Positions 10,602 to 25,600 of a stretch of DNA of 64,000 nucleotides are shown here, one piece after another (within the stretch, counting starts at the first letter, position 1; each line of letters starts with the position of its first letter). Both the position numbers and the translations under genes were made by a program. This stretch comes from Mesorhabditis belari (Eukaryota > Nematoda > Chromadorea > Rhabditida > Rhabditidae). The stretch spans positions 1,989,501-2,053,500 of the forward strand of contig CAUEEP010000727.1 in the NCBI GenBank assembly GCA_958450365.1, in the 5' to 3' direction. Below the pieces are notes generated by a model, which worked only from the letters and a program-made list of their open reading frames with translations, was not told where the DNA came from and made no database searches.

Positions 10602-13600
10602 ACGCTCGTGCTCGCATTCCATTACGGAAACGCTCAAAATCCGAGCCGGCGTTGCACATCGCCAATCAAACGTCATTCAACAGGTAGAAAAAGGATTTTC
10701 GTTTAGAAGTTGAGCTTTAGAAATAGAGAAATGATATTTTATATTCCCTCCGGAGCTCTTGATCATGGGAATCCAGATCCTAGAATGTTGAGTCGAAAAA
10801 TGTGATTTGGATTTGAATTGAACGGACAGCTTTAATCCTTAACCCTTAAAGTCTTTAACCCTTAATCCTTAAAGTCTTTAACCCTTAAAGTTCTCCAGGA
10901 GACCAGGAATTTTATTGGATGGATTTAATTGAGGAATTAATAAGGAAATTTAATTTGTTAAAATAGATCGTTGATCCAATGGGCATTTTTCAAGAGTGGC
11001 CATTTTTCAGACGAGTCCAATCACTGCGCATTGCGCGCGTCTCGATCAAGAAAAGAGGATCGCAACAAGAGGCGATCACAACGACGAAAAGAATTCCGAT
11101 TAAGGTCATTTTTAACATATTTTTTGGCGTACAGTCGCGTAGTCGTTAAATGTTTTACTGATAATTTGGTGAAGATTCAAAGATAAACTAAACTATGATC
11201 GCTTTTATTATTGCACATTCGATAGCGCTGAATCTTCTCTTCATATCTTCTCCTGTACAAAGTACAGAACTTTAAATGAGTAATAAAAAGCTTTAAAAAC
11301 CTTGAGTTGATACCAAAAATAATCGTCATTAGTAAGGCTATCGTTTCGTTGTGAATCTCATTTTACTGTAGCAAACTTTGTGCCCCAAAAAGCGTAAACG
11401 CATCCTTTCTGGTGCACTCTATTGGTGATTAGAGTTGAGAAAGAAAACAAAGAAGTAGCTTTTCTTTCAGATCTCCGTTGTTTCAATCGGTTCCTCCGGT
11501 GATCCGCCGCCGACCACATCACAAAGGGTTGGGGGAAATTCTTCTAAACTAAATGATCAAAAGTTTACTTTTAAAAAAAGTCGTTTAGCAGCCGGAAATT
11601 CGCGAAGTTGAGCGGCAAAAGTTGAAGAGGTCAGTGTAGAAAGGGGACAAGAATCTCTGGCTTCACTAACAAGGGAATGACATCAATTTGAAGTTGAGAA
11701 TCGAGATTCTGAATCTGTAAAAATTAACTCTAAACATCCACTCTAAACATCCGCGCAAGAAATCTGATATAGAAAATTCTTTAAATTCTTTATGAGACTC
11801 TTTATGAGGCCATCACAAAGTCACGGCTGAACGGCTTCAATGGTGAAGTGGGTAGTGTGCCAGCCAACAAAACTCACGGGGTTTTTCTGGCTTTAGTTCG
11901 AGTCTCACAGCGCCATCCTTTTTGCATTTAAAGATGAGTTTTAACTCTATATACCTAGCTATTTATGGAATCATTTCTTTACACTACTGTATTTCATAAA
12001 ATTTACATATAAGATTCTGAACTTCGAGGTGGTGCCATCCCTTGTAATCTGACCATCTGAACCATCACTTGTAACACATTTTTTTCCTTTTTCTCCATTT
12101 CCTTCTTAATCCAATGTTTGATTGAGGAAACCTTACAAAAGTCCCTCCAAAAAATAGATTTCCCCTCTCACAACATCGATTGACAAATAGTTTTACTATA
12201 GTTTTAGCCTTTATAACTCCAGTTACCAGTTACCAGTTACCAGTTACCAGTTACCAGTTAGCAGTTGCCAGTTACCAGTTACCAGTTAGCAGTTACCAGT
12301 TACCAGTTACCAGTTAGCAGTTACCAGTTACCAGTTACCAGTTAGCAGTTGCCAGTTACCAGTTACCAGTTAGCAGTTACCAGTTAGCAGTTGCCAGTTA
12401 CCAGTTACCAGTTAGCAGTTGCCAGTTAACAGTTACCAGTTAGCAGTTGCCAGTTACCAGTTACCAGTTAGCAGTTACCAGTTACCAGTTACCAGTTACC
12501 AGTTACCATATAACTCCAGTTACCAGTTACCAGTTACCAATTAAAAAAACCCCAGTTACCATATCGCTTTCCAAGTGCACTCCTTTGTGAGAAGTGCTAA
12601 AAAGTCAATAATTTAGTAAACTACTGTCACCTTTCCTTCGGCCTTTTGCCTTTTCTACTTAATTCTGTTCTCATTCTGTTCTCAAGCTGTGAATTGAATA
12701 GAATCAAAATTAAGTAATTAGAATGGAGAGACTCTAAAGGAAAGAGTACGATCGTTTTCTAAATTAAGCAACTTTTAGAAAGCGAACTTTTGAATATACT
12801 GGGTTCAGATACGTTTTTGCATTATTTTAGTACTAAAACATTGAACATTTGTTCAAATCCAATATCTTTTTCTTTATTTCTTTGACTTTTACACTAACTT
12901 TTTTTTTCTTTATTGATAAGCATATTCACAATTTTTTGGGCCTCTTTGTAGTGAAATGGGGAAAAGGTGAAGGTAAACAGAGAGGAAAAGGAAAGAAAAA
13001 GAAGGGCAGCTTCCTCTAAAAAATGAAATTTATTGACTAAAGTCACGCATACATTTTCACGAATTTTTATTGCCATTATAATTCTCTAAATTATAGAAAT
13101 TTTTTATTTTCTATATGAAACTACAGTACTGGACAATAAAATAAAAAATAATGATTTGATCTGTCTTCGCACTTAGCGCAGATCACAACCCGCTTCCACA
13201 TTTACTGAGGCAGAAGTGTAGCCGATGATACTCCGATGGCCGGGCTGGGGCGCTCGGAGGGGAACCCATGGGAGTCGAAACCACGACTAACCCGCGACGT
13301 TGCTCAACTTGGCAGATCGGACGGGGTCGACCACAGACCCTTCCCTTTCTGGGCCCCCGTACTGGACAATGAAATATGATATTTGAAAAACGATCGTCAC
13401 TTTCGCGCGTCTGTAACTCCCTTGTCTTTGAGTTTAAACTATTAGTGTTCTACATTTTCTGAAAGCTCTTTTCAAGGGCTACACAATGGTAATATTAATA
13501 TTTAGAAATACGGTAAAGACAAGGGAGTTACAGACGCGCGAAAGTGAAGAAAGTGACAATCGTTTTTCAAATATCATATTTCATTGTCCAGTAGTGTACA

Positions 13601-16600
13601 TGATAAACTAAAGGGTTTAAAAAATAACGAACAAACTTTCAATATACGATAATGAAATAGAAGAGAGAAGAGACTTTTGGCTCATTAATGCTCAATCGAC
13701 AAATGTTTGGATGTTTGGATGATTGTGGGCAAATGGGCAAATGGGCAAATGGGGAAAAGGGGAGGAAAGACGGCAGAAGGGTCTCCCGGGCAACACGATG
13801 GGTACATGTAATCCATCCATCCTACCACCCCCACCACCAATCCCAATTCGAATTCTCAGCTAAACTCTCATCACCTCCGATCATCGCAATGCAAATCACC
13901 AATTATTCTATTATTTATCTGTAGCTTTACCCTTGTTTTTAAACAGTTAAAGCTAGCAAAATTTTTTCCGCTACACTAGACGCATTTCTTTTGCGTTTTG
14001 TTAAAAATTTGCATCTAATTTTTAACTTTTAATTTCTATTTCTTTTATTTCATCATTGATCCCATTTTTCTCTTTTTTCTATAAAATCCTTTCTTGGAGA
14101 CTTTCTGAAAGATTGTTTCTGAAAAACAAAAATATTTGATACGCCCCTTTACCATCAGCAATCCAACTTTAAGCTCAAATATCTTGATATTCGGTTGTTC
14201 AATTTGAATATTCTTGATATCATTAGTCGCCCCAAGTCTTTCTCTGTCGATTGCTATAAAAACTATTTAAATTGAACAGCCCAACACCAGCAAAAATTAG
14301 CGCTTAAAGTTAGATTACTAGTTTAGAGTAAAAGGGATATCAAATGGTCGATATAATATATATATATATGTTGTGTCCGATTTAGATTTCCGTCCGATTT
14401 AGATTACAGTCTATATCGGACGTCCAATTTTTTTTTTTTTTAAAAAAATTATTTTTTTTAGATTTAGATTGAATCTAAATCGGACGTCCGATATAGACTG
14501 AATCTAAATCGGACACAACATATATAATCTCGATATAACCGATATATAATCAAATAGTCGATATAAACTTTCTGAAACAGTAAAAGATTTGATTTGATTT
14601 ACACAAACGAAACATTTGCATATTGCAGAAAATCTCTGGATGAGTTAGCGTTGATTTCTTTTTTTGATGAACAAGGAAAACCCGGTGAAACAATGGAAAA
14701 CGAGGAGGGAAATGTCGAAAAACGGGAAGAGATTACGAGGTGAGTTCTGAACGATTTGTCATACTTTTCTTGCCAGAAAGGAAGCGTTTCTTTCAGCACA
14801 AAGAACAAAGAAAAGCTTTCACAGGGGGGATGGGACAAATGCGACCTTTTTTTTTGGAAAGGTCGTAGAGCTTCGAAAATATTTCCAGATAGGGGAATCG
14901 TATGCGTAGATTCCGAATTTCAGAAATTTCACAAATCAGACCTCGCTGACACGTCAAATTTGGGCTAAAAGGCAGAAACTGCGGAAAAGCGTTAAGTTGC
15001 GTAGTTTTTGCCTTTTAGCCCAAATTTGACGTGTCAGCGAGGTCTGATTTGTCGAAATTCGGAATCTACGCATACGATTCCCCTATCTGGAAATATTTTC
15101 GAAGCTCTACGACCTTTCCTAAGGCCTTTTCCAGCAAAAAAAAAGTGCGCAAATGTCCAGGTGCGCAAAAAAAAGGTAGCATTTGTCCCACCCCCTTCAC
15201 AGGGATTCTTTTGTTAAAAAGGTTCAAAGTAAAAGAAAAATCAGAGTCTAGTGTGTTAAAATTGAGTTTTTATTTTATCATTTAATTTCTTCTAGACTTC
15301 GTCTTGATTCGGTCGGCGAAATACCAGTCGATCCTTTAGAAGAAGAAATGATGGGAAAACCCGTGAGCTACACGAAAGATTTAAACGAATATGTGATCAC
15401 TTGGAATAAGTTGGAGCACAAAAATTTCGATGAAACCAAAAAGATATTTTTTTCTAGTCTTGACCCGACGAGAGATCCATTTCAAGCGGATCGTCTGTCG
15501 AGGATATCCGATTGGGTGGAGAGCACCGAGGGAGGAGTCAGTTCAAAAGATCAATGCTTTCATATAGAAATTATCAAATTAAATCTATTTTTTTGCTCAT
15601 AATTATATCATGTGACATCCAGGATTGATGAAAATCTCTAAAATACACGGCCTTTTCCAGGAAATTACCCGAAAATTTAGAACAAGACTCTTTTTTGGGT
15701 AAAATCGTGTGAATTTTGTCTATTTTTCTATATAGTACTAGCGGAATTAGTACAGTGCTGTAGTCTTAGAATTTATTCTTTATCCATTCAGGTGATCGAC
15801 TCAGAGGAGGAAGAAGAGGAGGAAGGAGAGGAGGAGGAAGAGCAGGAGAAATCGGGAACTGGGGTTAGTTTTAAAAGTACTGTAAAAGCTATTGAGAATT
15901 TTTTATCTAAAGAAATCAATAAATTTAGGGAAATGAAGGTGGATTGCTTTCGTTGAGTGACAGGAAACGATCACTGCCTGTGGAATTCGTTTTTGGAGAA
16001 GAGGGGAGAGAGGGGAGAGAGGACGAGAGAACACACCAATCTCTGCCAGAAACGAGTGCAATTCCACAGTCATCATCGGTAAAACATTTAAACATTTAAA
16101 CAACAAAAGCTAAGTTGCCTTCCAGCTAAGAGAAAGGGCAAAGAAAGTTGAAAATAGAGGTGATCGTCTTATACACTTTGGTGCAAAAGTCTTGTCCCAC
16201 CATTAAAAAAGAAAAGCTAGATTAATATTTGGTCGGTCCTCCTTTAGCCAAAATCACTGGTTGAATACGTTGAGGCATTGAGTCGACCAAATCACGTAGA
16301 ATTCCCGAAGAAATTTGTCGCCAAACGTTTCTGATAAAGAACCAAAGCTCGACCTTTGTGTTGAATATCTTGCCCCTGAGTTTAGTCTTTAAATGAGCCC
16401 AAAGATGCTCTATAAAATTCAAATCCGGCGAATAAGGAGGCACTTTGATCAATTCTACACGATAAGCAGCAAAAAACGCCGGGTAGGCGCCGGACAGGAC
16501 TTTTGCACCACAGTGTATTAATGGTGTTATCTATGACAAGCTTACCAATGATTGCTCTTTTTTTCTTAATATTTTTAGATAGAGGGCGGGGAGATATTGG

Positions 16601-19600
16601 TTTCAGCTTTTTTTTGAGGTTTTTTCTTGGTGTTTCTCGTCAAAATTTAATGTTTTCCGCGTTTTAATGCGGCCTTCTTAGTTTCCCCCCTTAAATGGGA
16701 TGCAATTTAGATTTTCTGATAAACAAGAGTATAAAAAGAAGAATTTTGAGCTATTCCGTCACGAGCTCTACACATCACCGGCAAGACCATCGTCGAGTCA
16801 TGGCAGGAAAACGATTACTGAGGTTTAAAAATCTCAAAAACTGCAAAGAATTAGAAAAATCTAGGAAAGTTTCACATCGGAGCAAACGAAGAAAACAGAA
16901 GATGCTTCACGAATCGGACAAATCGATCATTTAGAAGAGATTCCGTTTGATATAGGAATGCAGGTGGGGAATAGAATTCAAACAAAACCCCAACAAAAGT
17001 CTTCTACTGTTTCCTTGAACAATTTCAGTCATAATTCAGTCATACTACACCCGAAATAAAGCGCTAAACCGTAAACTGAATGCACAGAGATGCTGTCCTC
17101 ACTCTAGAATGCCAGGGCTGACCTTGATCTCATCTAATCTAACTCTAAGCGTTGATTTGGTTCAAAAAAAAAAAGAAGAAAGAAAAAAGCATTTATTAGG
17201 TTTCTTTTCGTTTCTATTCGTTTTTTTCTTTTTAAATCAATATAGCAATATTGATATAAAGCAAAAAATTTTTTAGAGAAAATCATTTAACCAATTTCCT
17301 CAATTTCCAGAGATTTTTAACGATTTTTGCATAAAACCCATCGAATTTTTGGCTTGAAAGTGAACCGAAATTAACTTAAAAAGATGAAAAATAAAGCAAT
17401 AAACACTTTTTTTTATAGAGGAAACCATACGAGTTATTTGGTAAATTTGTTATTTTTTAACGGAAAAAAACGAAAAGACTTTCTTGGAAAACCTAATAAA
17501 AACGGGAAACAAAGTTCATTGATCTGGGGTCGGAAAATGTAGCTGACGATGAGAGCTTGTGGGGGATTAAAGTGTTGAGCTTCTGCAAAAGCTTTGGAAC
17601 CGTAAAATAGGCATCAACTCGGCTCGGTGCGGTGCACTACTATTAGAGAAAATACGGTATAATTCTAATAGATATTATAAAATCCTAGTTACAAGTATCC
17701 TGCCAATTAAACTGCTTTTTATATACCGTATTTTCTCGAATAGTAGTGCACCCTGAGCGTCGCCTAAATTCCTCGAAATCTCGAGAACCGCTTATCAGAA
17801 CCTATCGATGTGGAGTCGGAAAATGTAGCTGACGATAAGATCTTGTGGGGGATTAAAGTGTTGAGCTTCTGCAAAAGCTTGAAAACCGTCAAATAGGCAT
17901 CAACTCGGCTCTACTATTAAAGCTACTATTAGAGCAATTGAATTCTTTCAAGAATTCAGAAATTCATAAAAACGATGTCTACAAATGTTTTCAAAGTATT
18001 TATTCTTTAGGTGACAGCCGCGGAGAGCTCAGCGGACGAGGGAACTTTCCCGTACATTACTCGATATCGAAGTGCCACTTTTCCCTTGCGCTCATCGACA
18101 TATATCAGCTCGTTTCTCGACCAAAAATTAGAGTCAGAAGACAGAAAAGATGCAGAAAAAGAAGAATTTTCTACAAATATTATTGGAATTGCGAGGCACA
18201 TCGTTGAGAGAAGAGAAGAAGAGCAGTCCTCGGTCACTTTGGAAGAAGAGAAAGAGACACCAATCTTTGGAGTGAAGGGAGAAGAGGAGCAGTCCTCGTT
18301 CACTGAGAGTGACACCGAGGGAGGGATACGGCCGGTGATTGCAGGGTTTTATGGACAAATGCCGATTATAACCAATCTAATCACCGATACTTATGAAGGA
18401 AATGAAGAAAAAGAGGAAATTGAAGTTGAAGGGGGAAAGAATCCCGCTGTAAATCTCGCACAACTCATGGAGTTGGTGAAAAAACAGGAACAGGTGAGCG
18501 AGTGGTAATGATTTTGAACTTTGTAAAATACCGTATTTTGCTCTAATAGTATCGAGCCGAGTTGATGCCTATTTGACGGTTTCCAAGCTTTTGCAGAAGC
18601 TCAACACTTTAATCCCCCACAAGATCTCATCGTCAGCTACATTTTCCGACCCCACATCGATAGGTTCTGATAAGCAGTTCTCGAGATTTCGAGCAATTTA
18701 GACGACGATTAGGGTGCAGTACTATTAGAGAAAATACGGTAACTAAAACTTAGACTCTAAGCTTTAAATGCTATGAACAAAATGAATTTTAGTCGTTGGA
18801 AAGTGATGTGGAGGTGGTGGTGACTGAGGGAGCGGCGGCGATTGATGCGAGGCATGCACAGAGTGATGATCTCAGATTCAGGTGAACAATCGGCAATGAG
18901 TCGGCAGATTGTGATCCGAGCCTTTTACAATCGATTCCATTGCAGAGATCCGTTCGACGAATCAGATGTGGATTGGTTGGGTGAATTGGCGGCGTTCAGC
19001 ATGAGAAAAACCGGTGAAAGGAATGTTACATTGAGTGAAGAGATTCGGCAACAAAATCTCACCTCTTCCTCATTCACTCATGCCGATATCCCGTTAGCGA
19101 TTCTCATTCGCCGGATAGCTTCATCGGATAGTGGAGACACTCAGAAAGTGAGTGATCGTTTAGAAATTGTTTAGAAAAAAACATATAATATTCTTGTGGT
19201 TAGGCATATGATTTTGATCTTCGAAATATAAAATGAACATTTTTATATTTATAAATTTTTCGGACAAGCCCAGGCAAGATCTGGGGATTCAGAATCAAAT
19301 GCTTTTCTTCATTTAGATTCGAGTCAGATCAGAGCCATATCCGGGTCAGTAATCTGACCCTTGGTGCAATAAAGATAATCAAATATTTCAGGTTATCGAG
19401 ATTCTGAGTGAGCCCGAGGTCGACCAGTCAATCCATCCAACTATTCAGCAAGAAAAAGAAAAGTATATAATAGCATGCATTCAATTAAAATCCATTTCGT
19501 TTCAGCCTCGAGACATCTATCGAAACGGAGAATGAGGATGAGGAAGAGGTTTGTAAAGGGGAAAAGAAATAAAAAGGAACTAAAGTGATACTGGCCGAAA

Positions 19601-22600
19601 CCGTTGCCAGTATTTCGCTAGTGTAAAAAGCCAGTTTACTCATTCTCTTGAAAAAGTTGTCAATGGTACAACGAAAAATTTCAGACAGAGATCATGGTGA
19701 CCGAGCGTTCATCGAAGAGTGGCCGCTCAACGATTTCCGAGGATTTCCTTCCGAAAAGAGGAGAATTGCCGAGAGTGGAATCGGGCGGAGATTTCGGGAA
19801 TTTCGAGGAGTCGGAAAAGTCGGAGAAAGACGATTCATCAAGTGCTTCAAGTCACGATGAGCATTTCGATTTGAGCAAGTATCCGGTGATTGGAGTGAAA
19901 GGGGAAGAGGTGGTTTGGGTGCTGAGACGGGAAACAGAGATTCAAGAACAGGAGCAGGGACAGGGACACGATAACTATTCAAGAAAAGAGACGGAGATCT
20001 CCGGCGAAACCTATATTCTAGAGAATGGGAAATTCGAGGCCGAATTCCAAAAAGGACAGGGTTATTCGAGGAATTTGACGGATTTTTCGAGTATTCTGTC
20101 GCCGGATACAGTGCCGGATAGCGGGGGGACGTACACTGTCGAGAAAGATGTGAAAATCGAAGATTTCATGTTGAAAGATGATCCACTGTTTAGAAAACGA
20201 GAAGTGGATGAGAAAAAGGAAGAGAAGTTGATGGAATATGAAGAGGTCGAGGTGAGGCTCATCGTTTTGGCGAAAGACGAGAAGATTCAACGGCAAGTGA
20301 ACAAAGAAACGACAAGATTTGTTGAACAGATTGCTTCCACCATCACCACCCATCCACACAGCATTGAGGGAAATGAAGAGCTCATGCAGAAGAGAGATTT
20401 GTTTGAAATTGAAAACATTCATGAAGAAGATCAATTGATGGACAGAAATTTGGCAAAGAGTGAACATTTCGATGATGAGCCTCAGAACTTATTCAAGGAT
20501 TTGGTGGAAATTGCAAATCAAAACACAAATCTTACTGAAGAAAGTCAATTTTTGGACAGAGAATCACTGAAAATTGCAAGCTTTGTTGCTGGAGATGAAG
20601 AAATGCACAAAAATTCGGCAGACGAGGAAAATTTTAGTGCTGAAGACCAATTGAAGAGAAGTTTACCAGATGAAGAACTTAAACAAGAAAGAAATATTGA
20701 TGCTGAAGATCAAAAATTGCAAAATCAAAGAGAGTTGTGCGAAACGAATCGAGAACTTGAACGTCAACTAGAAAACAAGGAAGAGATTGTTGTTCAAGGG
20801 GGAAAAGGCAGTGACGAGGATCGAGTGAAAGCAGGTGAAGTTGAAGAAGAAAAATTCGATACAGACTTAATTCTAAAAGAGTTTCAAGCTCAAGAATCAA
20901 TTTCTGATCATGAAGTTGAAGTTGGTCAAGGGCAAGAGGCACTTTCATTTAAAAATAGAGCTTCTGGATCTCCGGATCACAGTCAGAAATCGATTCCTGA
21001 AGAATCTGAATCAAACAAATCCGAATCCGAAAGCAGGAAAATTTCCGTCGATTTAGTTCAAGAGATTTTGGAGGGATTGATGAAAAGTAAAGCAACATTT
21101 GAACAAAAAGAAATTCCTGGAAATTCTAAAGAAAGATTTGACGAGGAAAACGAAAAGGAAAGAATTGACGAAGAAAAGAAAACCCCCACAAAACCATCAA
21201 TGCAACAATTGCACGATCAACTCGTCCACATTTTCGTTTCCGCTGAGAGTTTGCCCGATTCCCCATCGCCCGACTCGCAATCGCTCGAGAAGGAAAATGC
21301 CGGGGGAAATCTGCGCAAATCGTCGGCACTCTTGCAAAGGTTTGTGCTTAAAAGTAAATTCTGAAAAATGTTCTGAAGATGCAAAAAGATTCAAAGATTC
21401 AGATTCAAAAATAGCCAATTTTGCAGGCAATACAGCGGTGGATCGCGGAAGAACAGCAAAGAGTCAAGCGGGGATCGGGTCAAACAAATGAGAAGCGGAG
21501 AGGCACAATGGACACGCTCGGATACATTGCAGTCGGATGCGAGTCAGGTGAGGAAGCGCACAGATATTTAGCCAAGAGTTAATAGCCAGATTCCTCACAA
21601 GCGTTAGTTCAATGTAAGCAATCGCATTAAACTAGTCCATTTCGACTTTCTGACACTAAACTGTACCTGCCAGTATCAGATAGAGTTTCGGTAATCATCC
21701 CCGATTCAGCTCTCGTATGTCTCCTCCGATATGGATCGGTCGAGTCTGATGAAAATGAACTACAACAGTAATGTCGATCAAGCCGCATGGAAAGATGGAC
21801 ATGTTGAGGTGAATAGAAATGAAAAAGAAAAGACAGAGAAAGTTCAGGTGGACATCGCTGAAGTCGATCATTTCTGGGATTATCGATACGCGAAAGATCA
21901 AAACGAAAAAGAAAAAGAAAAAGAAAAGGAAGAAGATGAAAAAGAGGAAAAGTAAGTGAAATTGAAGAAAGGATAAAGGAAATCAAGGCTTAGAATAAGT
22001 TTTAGACCCTCGAAAGCGAACACACCAACTGGGGAGCCAGAAACGGGAACCGTGCTCAAGAAGTCCGTGAAGGGACAAGACCAACTATTGGCGAGCACTG
22101 TAAGAAGGGGTTTTTGATTCGCTAAAATGCACTTTATCTAACAAAAAGCCTATCATATTTTAATAATTTTAGGCATATATCAGCTAGGACTAGAGCGTGT
22201 TCCTCACGAGTAATGCATTTTTAAAAAAGAAACGCAGACTTAGGAAAAATGACTGAACTTTTAGCGAAAATTATGGCAAAAAAATGGCCCGAAAAAGTGA
22301 CGAGCACCGGCTTATAAACTACTTCTTTTAAAGATATTCAGCCATTTAACTGATTTGGTGAGAAATTCCCGTCAAATGTAAAGATATTCAATTTACTCGA
22401 CCAAAAACGTCGATTAATCGATAGATTGAATAAAGGGCCAGCTTTTGGCTATGGCTAGCCACCTTTTGGCTATGGCTAGCCAGAAAAGGTAACACGTTTT
22501 TAGAAGCCAGAAGCTCTCTAAATCCTTTACATAATAAATTTCCCAGGTTCAACGCTACTATGGTCGTCGCACGCCTCTCCCGTCGATCACGCCCGATTCG

Positions 22601-25600
22601 GCGACGAACAAGGTTCACCTCGTAAAGATATATAAAACACGAAATGTTTTAAATGCATTTCCCTGACGCATATTCATCTCTTTTCTTTCTTTTTCAGTCA
22701 TTCAACTTCGACGAATCCTCCCAAATTATCGCCATTTCTTCCCCAGAAAGCGAGGGTGTCTCAATTGTAATACCGACAAACACAAAGGAGATCACTCAGA
22801 TTACAGTACAAGTAAATTCTAAGTAACCAATATATTATATTTGAATTCAGCAAGAAGAAAAAGCTGACGAATCGCAAGGATCGATCTCGATCGGATCACT
22901 CTCGGAAAGCGATGCTGACGATGAAGAGATTAAAGAGGAACTCAATCAAAGTCAAAAGTGAATAGTTTTCATTTTAACAGTTGATCTGTGTGCCAGGACC
23001 GTAGAAATAGAGATTAGAAACTTGTAAAAGTGAAATTCAAAGAAGATATCGAGTTGAAGTCTTCTCATTGCATCAAAAGCGATTTCAGTTTCTTCCGTTT
23101 GGCGAAAATCTCGTCGGGGAGTGACACCGATCAGATTGATGATCTCGTCGTTGATGAGGGTCAGTCAATAATCATAATCATTATATCAATAGCTGATCTA
23201 GACTTACCACCAAAAAGTGAGGATCAATCGTTGGCAAGACGTGGTCGGAAAGGAACACCACATCCGAGCGCTGGTTGGTTTTCATTTTTGTATTCATAGG
23301 GTTCAAAGGGGATACAAGATACGGTAGAAACTCAGAGTACGATAGTAACCGAGATACGGTAGCCATACGGTAGCACGATAGTAGCCATCAGCGTATGGTA
23401 TAGTAGCAATAAGGATCGCTAGTCATCAGGGTAGCTTTCTAAGAATCGCACCTTTTAGAAAACACTTTGATCAACATTTTACTGTCTAGTAGTGACTTTA
23501 AATTCTCTCCCGAGTATCTACAAGCTGTCTGGCTTCAGGACAGGCAAAGCTAGGCACAAGACCAGAACTTAACCTGGTCTCTGGAGGTATTGTGAATATT
23601 GTGACAGCATCTAATGTTTTCTAAAGGGTAAAAATGGGTCACTGTATGCCAGTGATCATAAAGATAAATTTTTACAAATTCCGAAGTCAATACCTTGATT
23701 CTCTTTTGCAGATCGGTGATTTTTACAAAAGATGATAATATCTAAGCTTCATTTTCTCTTTGAATTCTTTCCCTTTTTCCTTTTAATCCATTCTAAAATC
23801 CCCGTCAACAATCACCCATTTCTCCAATAGGACCACACGCCCCAAATCCTTTTCGATCCTTTTCGATCCTTTCGATCCTTTCGATCCTTCGTAATCTCTT
23901 CGGAAATCATCATTTCTTTGATCCTTTTTTTATCATCTAAAACTTAAGCGTTGAGGTAAAACGGAGATTAGACTGAAGAAAGAAATTTGAAAGAAGAAAT
24001 TACAGATATTAAATTTGTTGCTGATACTTGTCTATTTTCGGGGCTACTATCGGAAAACAGAGATCGGATGGAGGAAAGTAAGCAGTGAAGAGATCACAGG
24101 GGAAGATCCTTCAACTTATAAATATTAATAAAGCTTACGGCTAAGGTTGAAGAAAAGAAATCGAAAAGAAAAGCTTCAGAAGTTGAAGCTTTTCTTTTCG
24201 ATTGAGAAAGTTTATTTACAACACTCAATTGACGAAATTCTAAAAATGGAAACTGTAAGGTTAAGTGTAATGTATAGAATGTAAGAAACAATGTAATGGG
24301 AATATATTGTTAAGCACACGGTATATCAGAAGCTATGCTCCCTACAGTATGCCAGAAGTGCTCAGCTCCTTTTAAAGGAGAGTGATTTAAAAAAAATGAT
24401 CCTTATGCAATCCTATATTAGTATGTGAACTAGAATATGCAAGACATCGGCAGATTACGGTAGTTTTTCAGAAAGCTCACACATTTTCGAGAACGATTTA
24501 GTCGAGAAGCACACTCATATTTTGTATAAAGTGATATTGTTTGTTTTTGCTGAGTTTTACACAGCAGTAGACACAGCAGTAGACAGCAGTAGACAGCAGT
24601 ACAGCAGTAGACAGCAGTACAGCAGTAGACAGCAGTACAGCAGTAGACAGCAGTACAGCAGTAGACAGCAGTACAGCAGTAGACAGCAGTACAGCAGTAG
24701 ACAGCAGTAGACAGCAGTACAGCAGTAGACAGCAGTAGACAGCAGTACAGCAGTAGACAGCAGTACAGCAGTAGACAGCAGTACAGCAGTAGACAGCAGT
24801 AGACAGCAGTACAGCAGTAGACAGCAGTACAGCAGTAGACAGCAGTACAGCAGTAGACAGCAGTACAGCAGTAGACAGCAGTAGACAGCAGTACAGCAGT
24901 ACACAGCAGTACACAGCAGTACAGCAGTAGACAGCAGTAGACAGCAGTACAGCAGTACACAGCAGTACACAGCAGTACAGCAGTACAGCTAGACAGCAGT
25001 AGACAGCAGTACAGCAGTAGACAGCAGTAGACAGCAGTACAGCAGTAGACAGCAGTAGACAGCAGTACAGCAGTAGAAAAAGCAGTAGACAGTATTAGGT
25101 TGGTGCAAAAGAAATTTCGGTCGATATAAAATGTTCTTATTTTTTTAATCTGAAGAGCTTATTTGATGTTCTTTTGTGCATTTGTACTCTTGGATATTTA
25201 CTTTATTTTCGCATTTTTTCAAAGTCAGAGCTTTCACTTTTTAATTGATTTTTGCTTTAGATCATGGTGGAACAAAAGTATGTTCTGCGCACGTGTCTTC
25301 TCTATGACTTCAAAATGGGCAAAAACGCTGCTGATTCACATCGTGATCTCTGTTCCGCCTTTGGAGAACAGGTTATCACCGAAAGATCATGCCAGCTCTG
25401 GTTTGCCCAATTCCGAGATGGTAATGAATCCCTTGAAGACGAATCGCATGGACATCGTGCCACAGCCATCGACAACAATGAATTGGAACAATTAATTGAA
25501 GCTGATCCAATGCAAACAACGCGAGAACTTGCCAAACATCTCCAATTCAACAATTGTGCGCCATTTGGAAATAATTGGAAAGACAAATCGTAATGGACAA

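Noticed and set aside
19692..20467. Minus-strand ORFs under the giant gene's largest exon
   Set aside because: They are antisense shadows of the Glu/Lys/Ser-rich coding exon, which is fixed by splicing phase on both sides.
24430..24970. Long Cys-rich and Gln/Ser-rich open frames across the CAGTAGA array
   Set aside because: The repeat lacks stops in several frames on both strands, so these frames are a by-product of the minisatellite.
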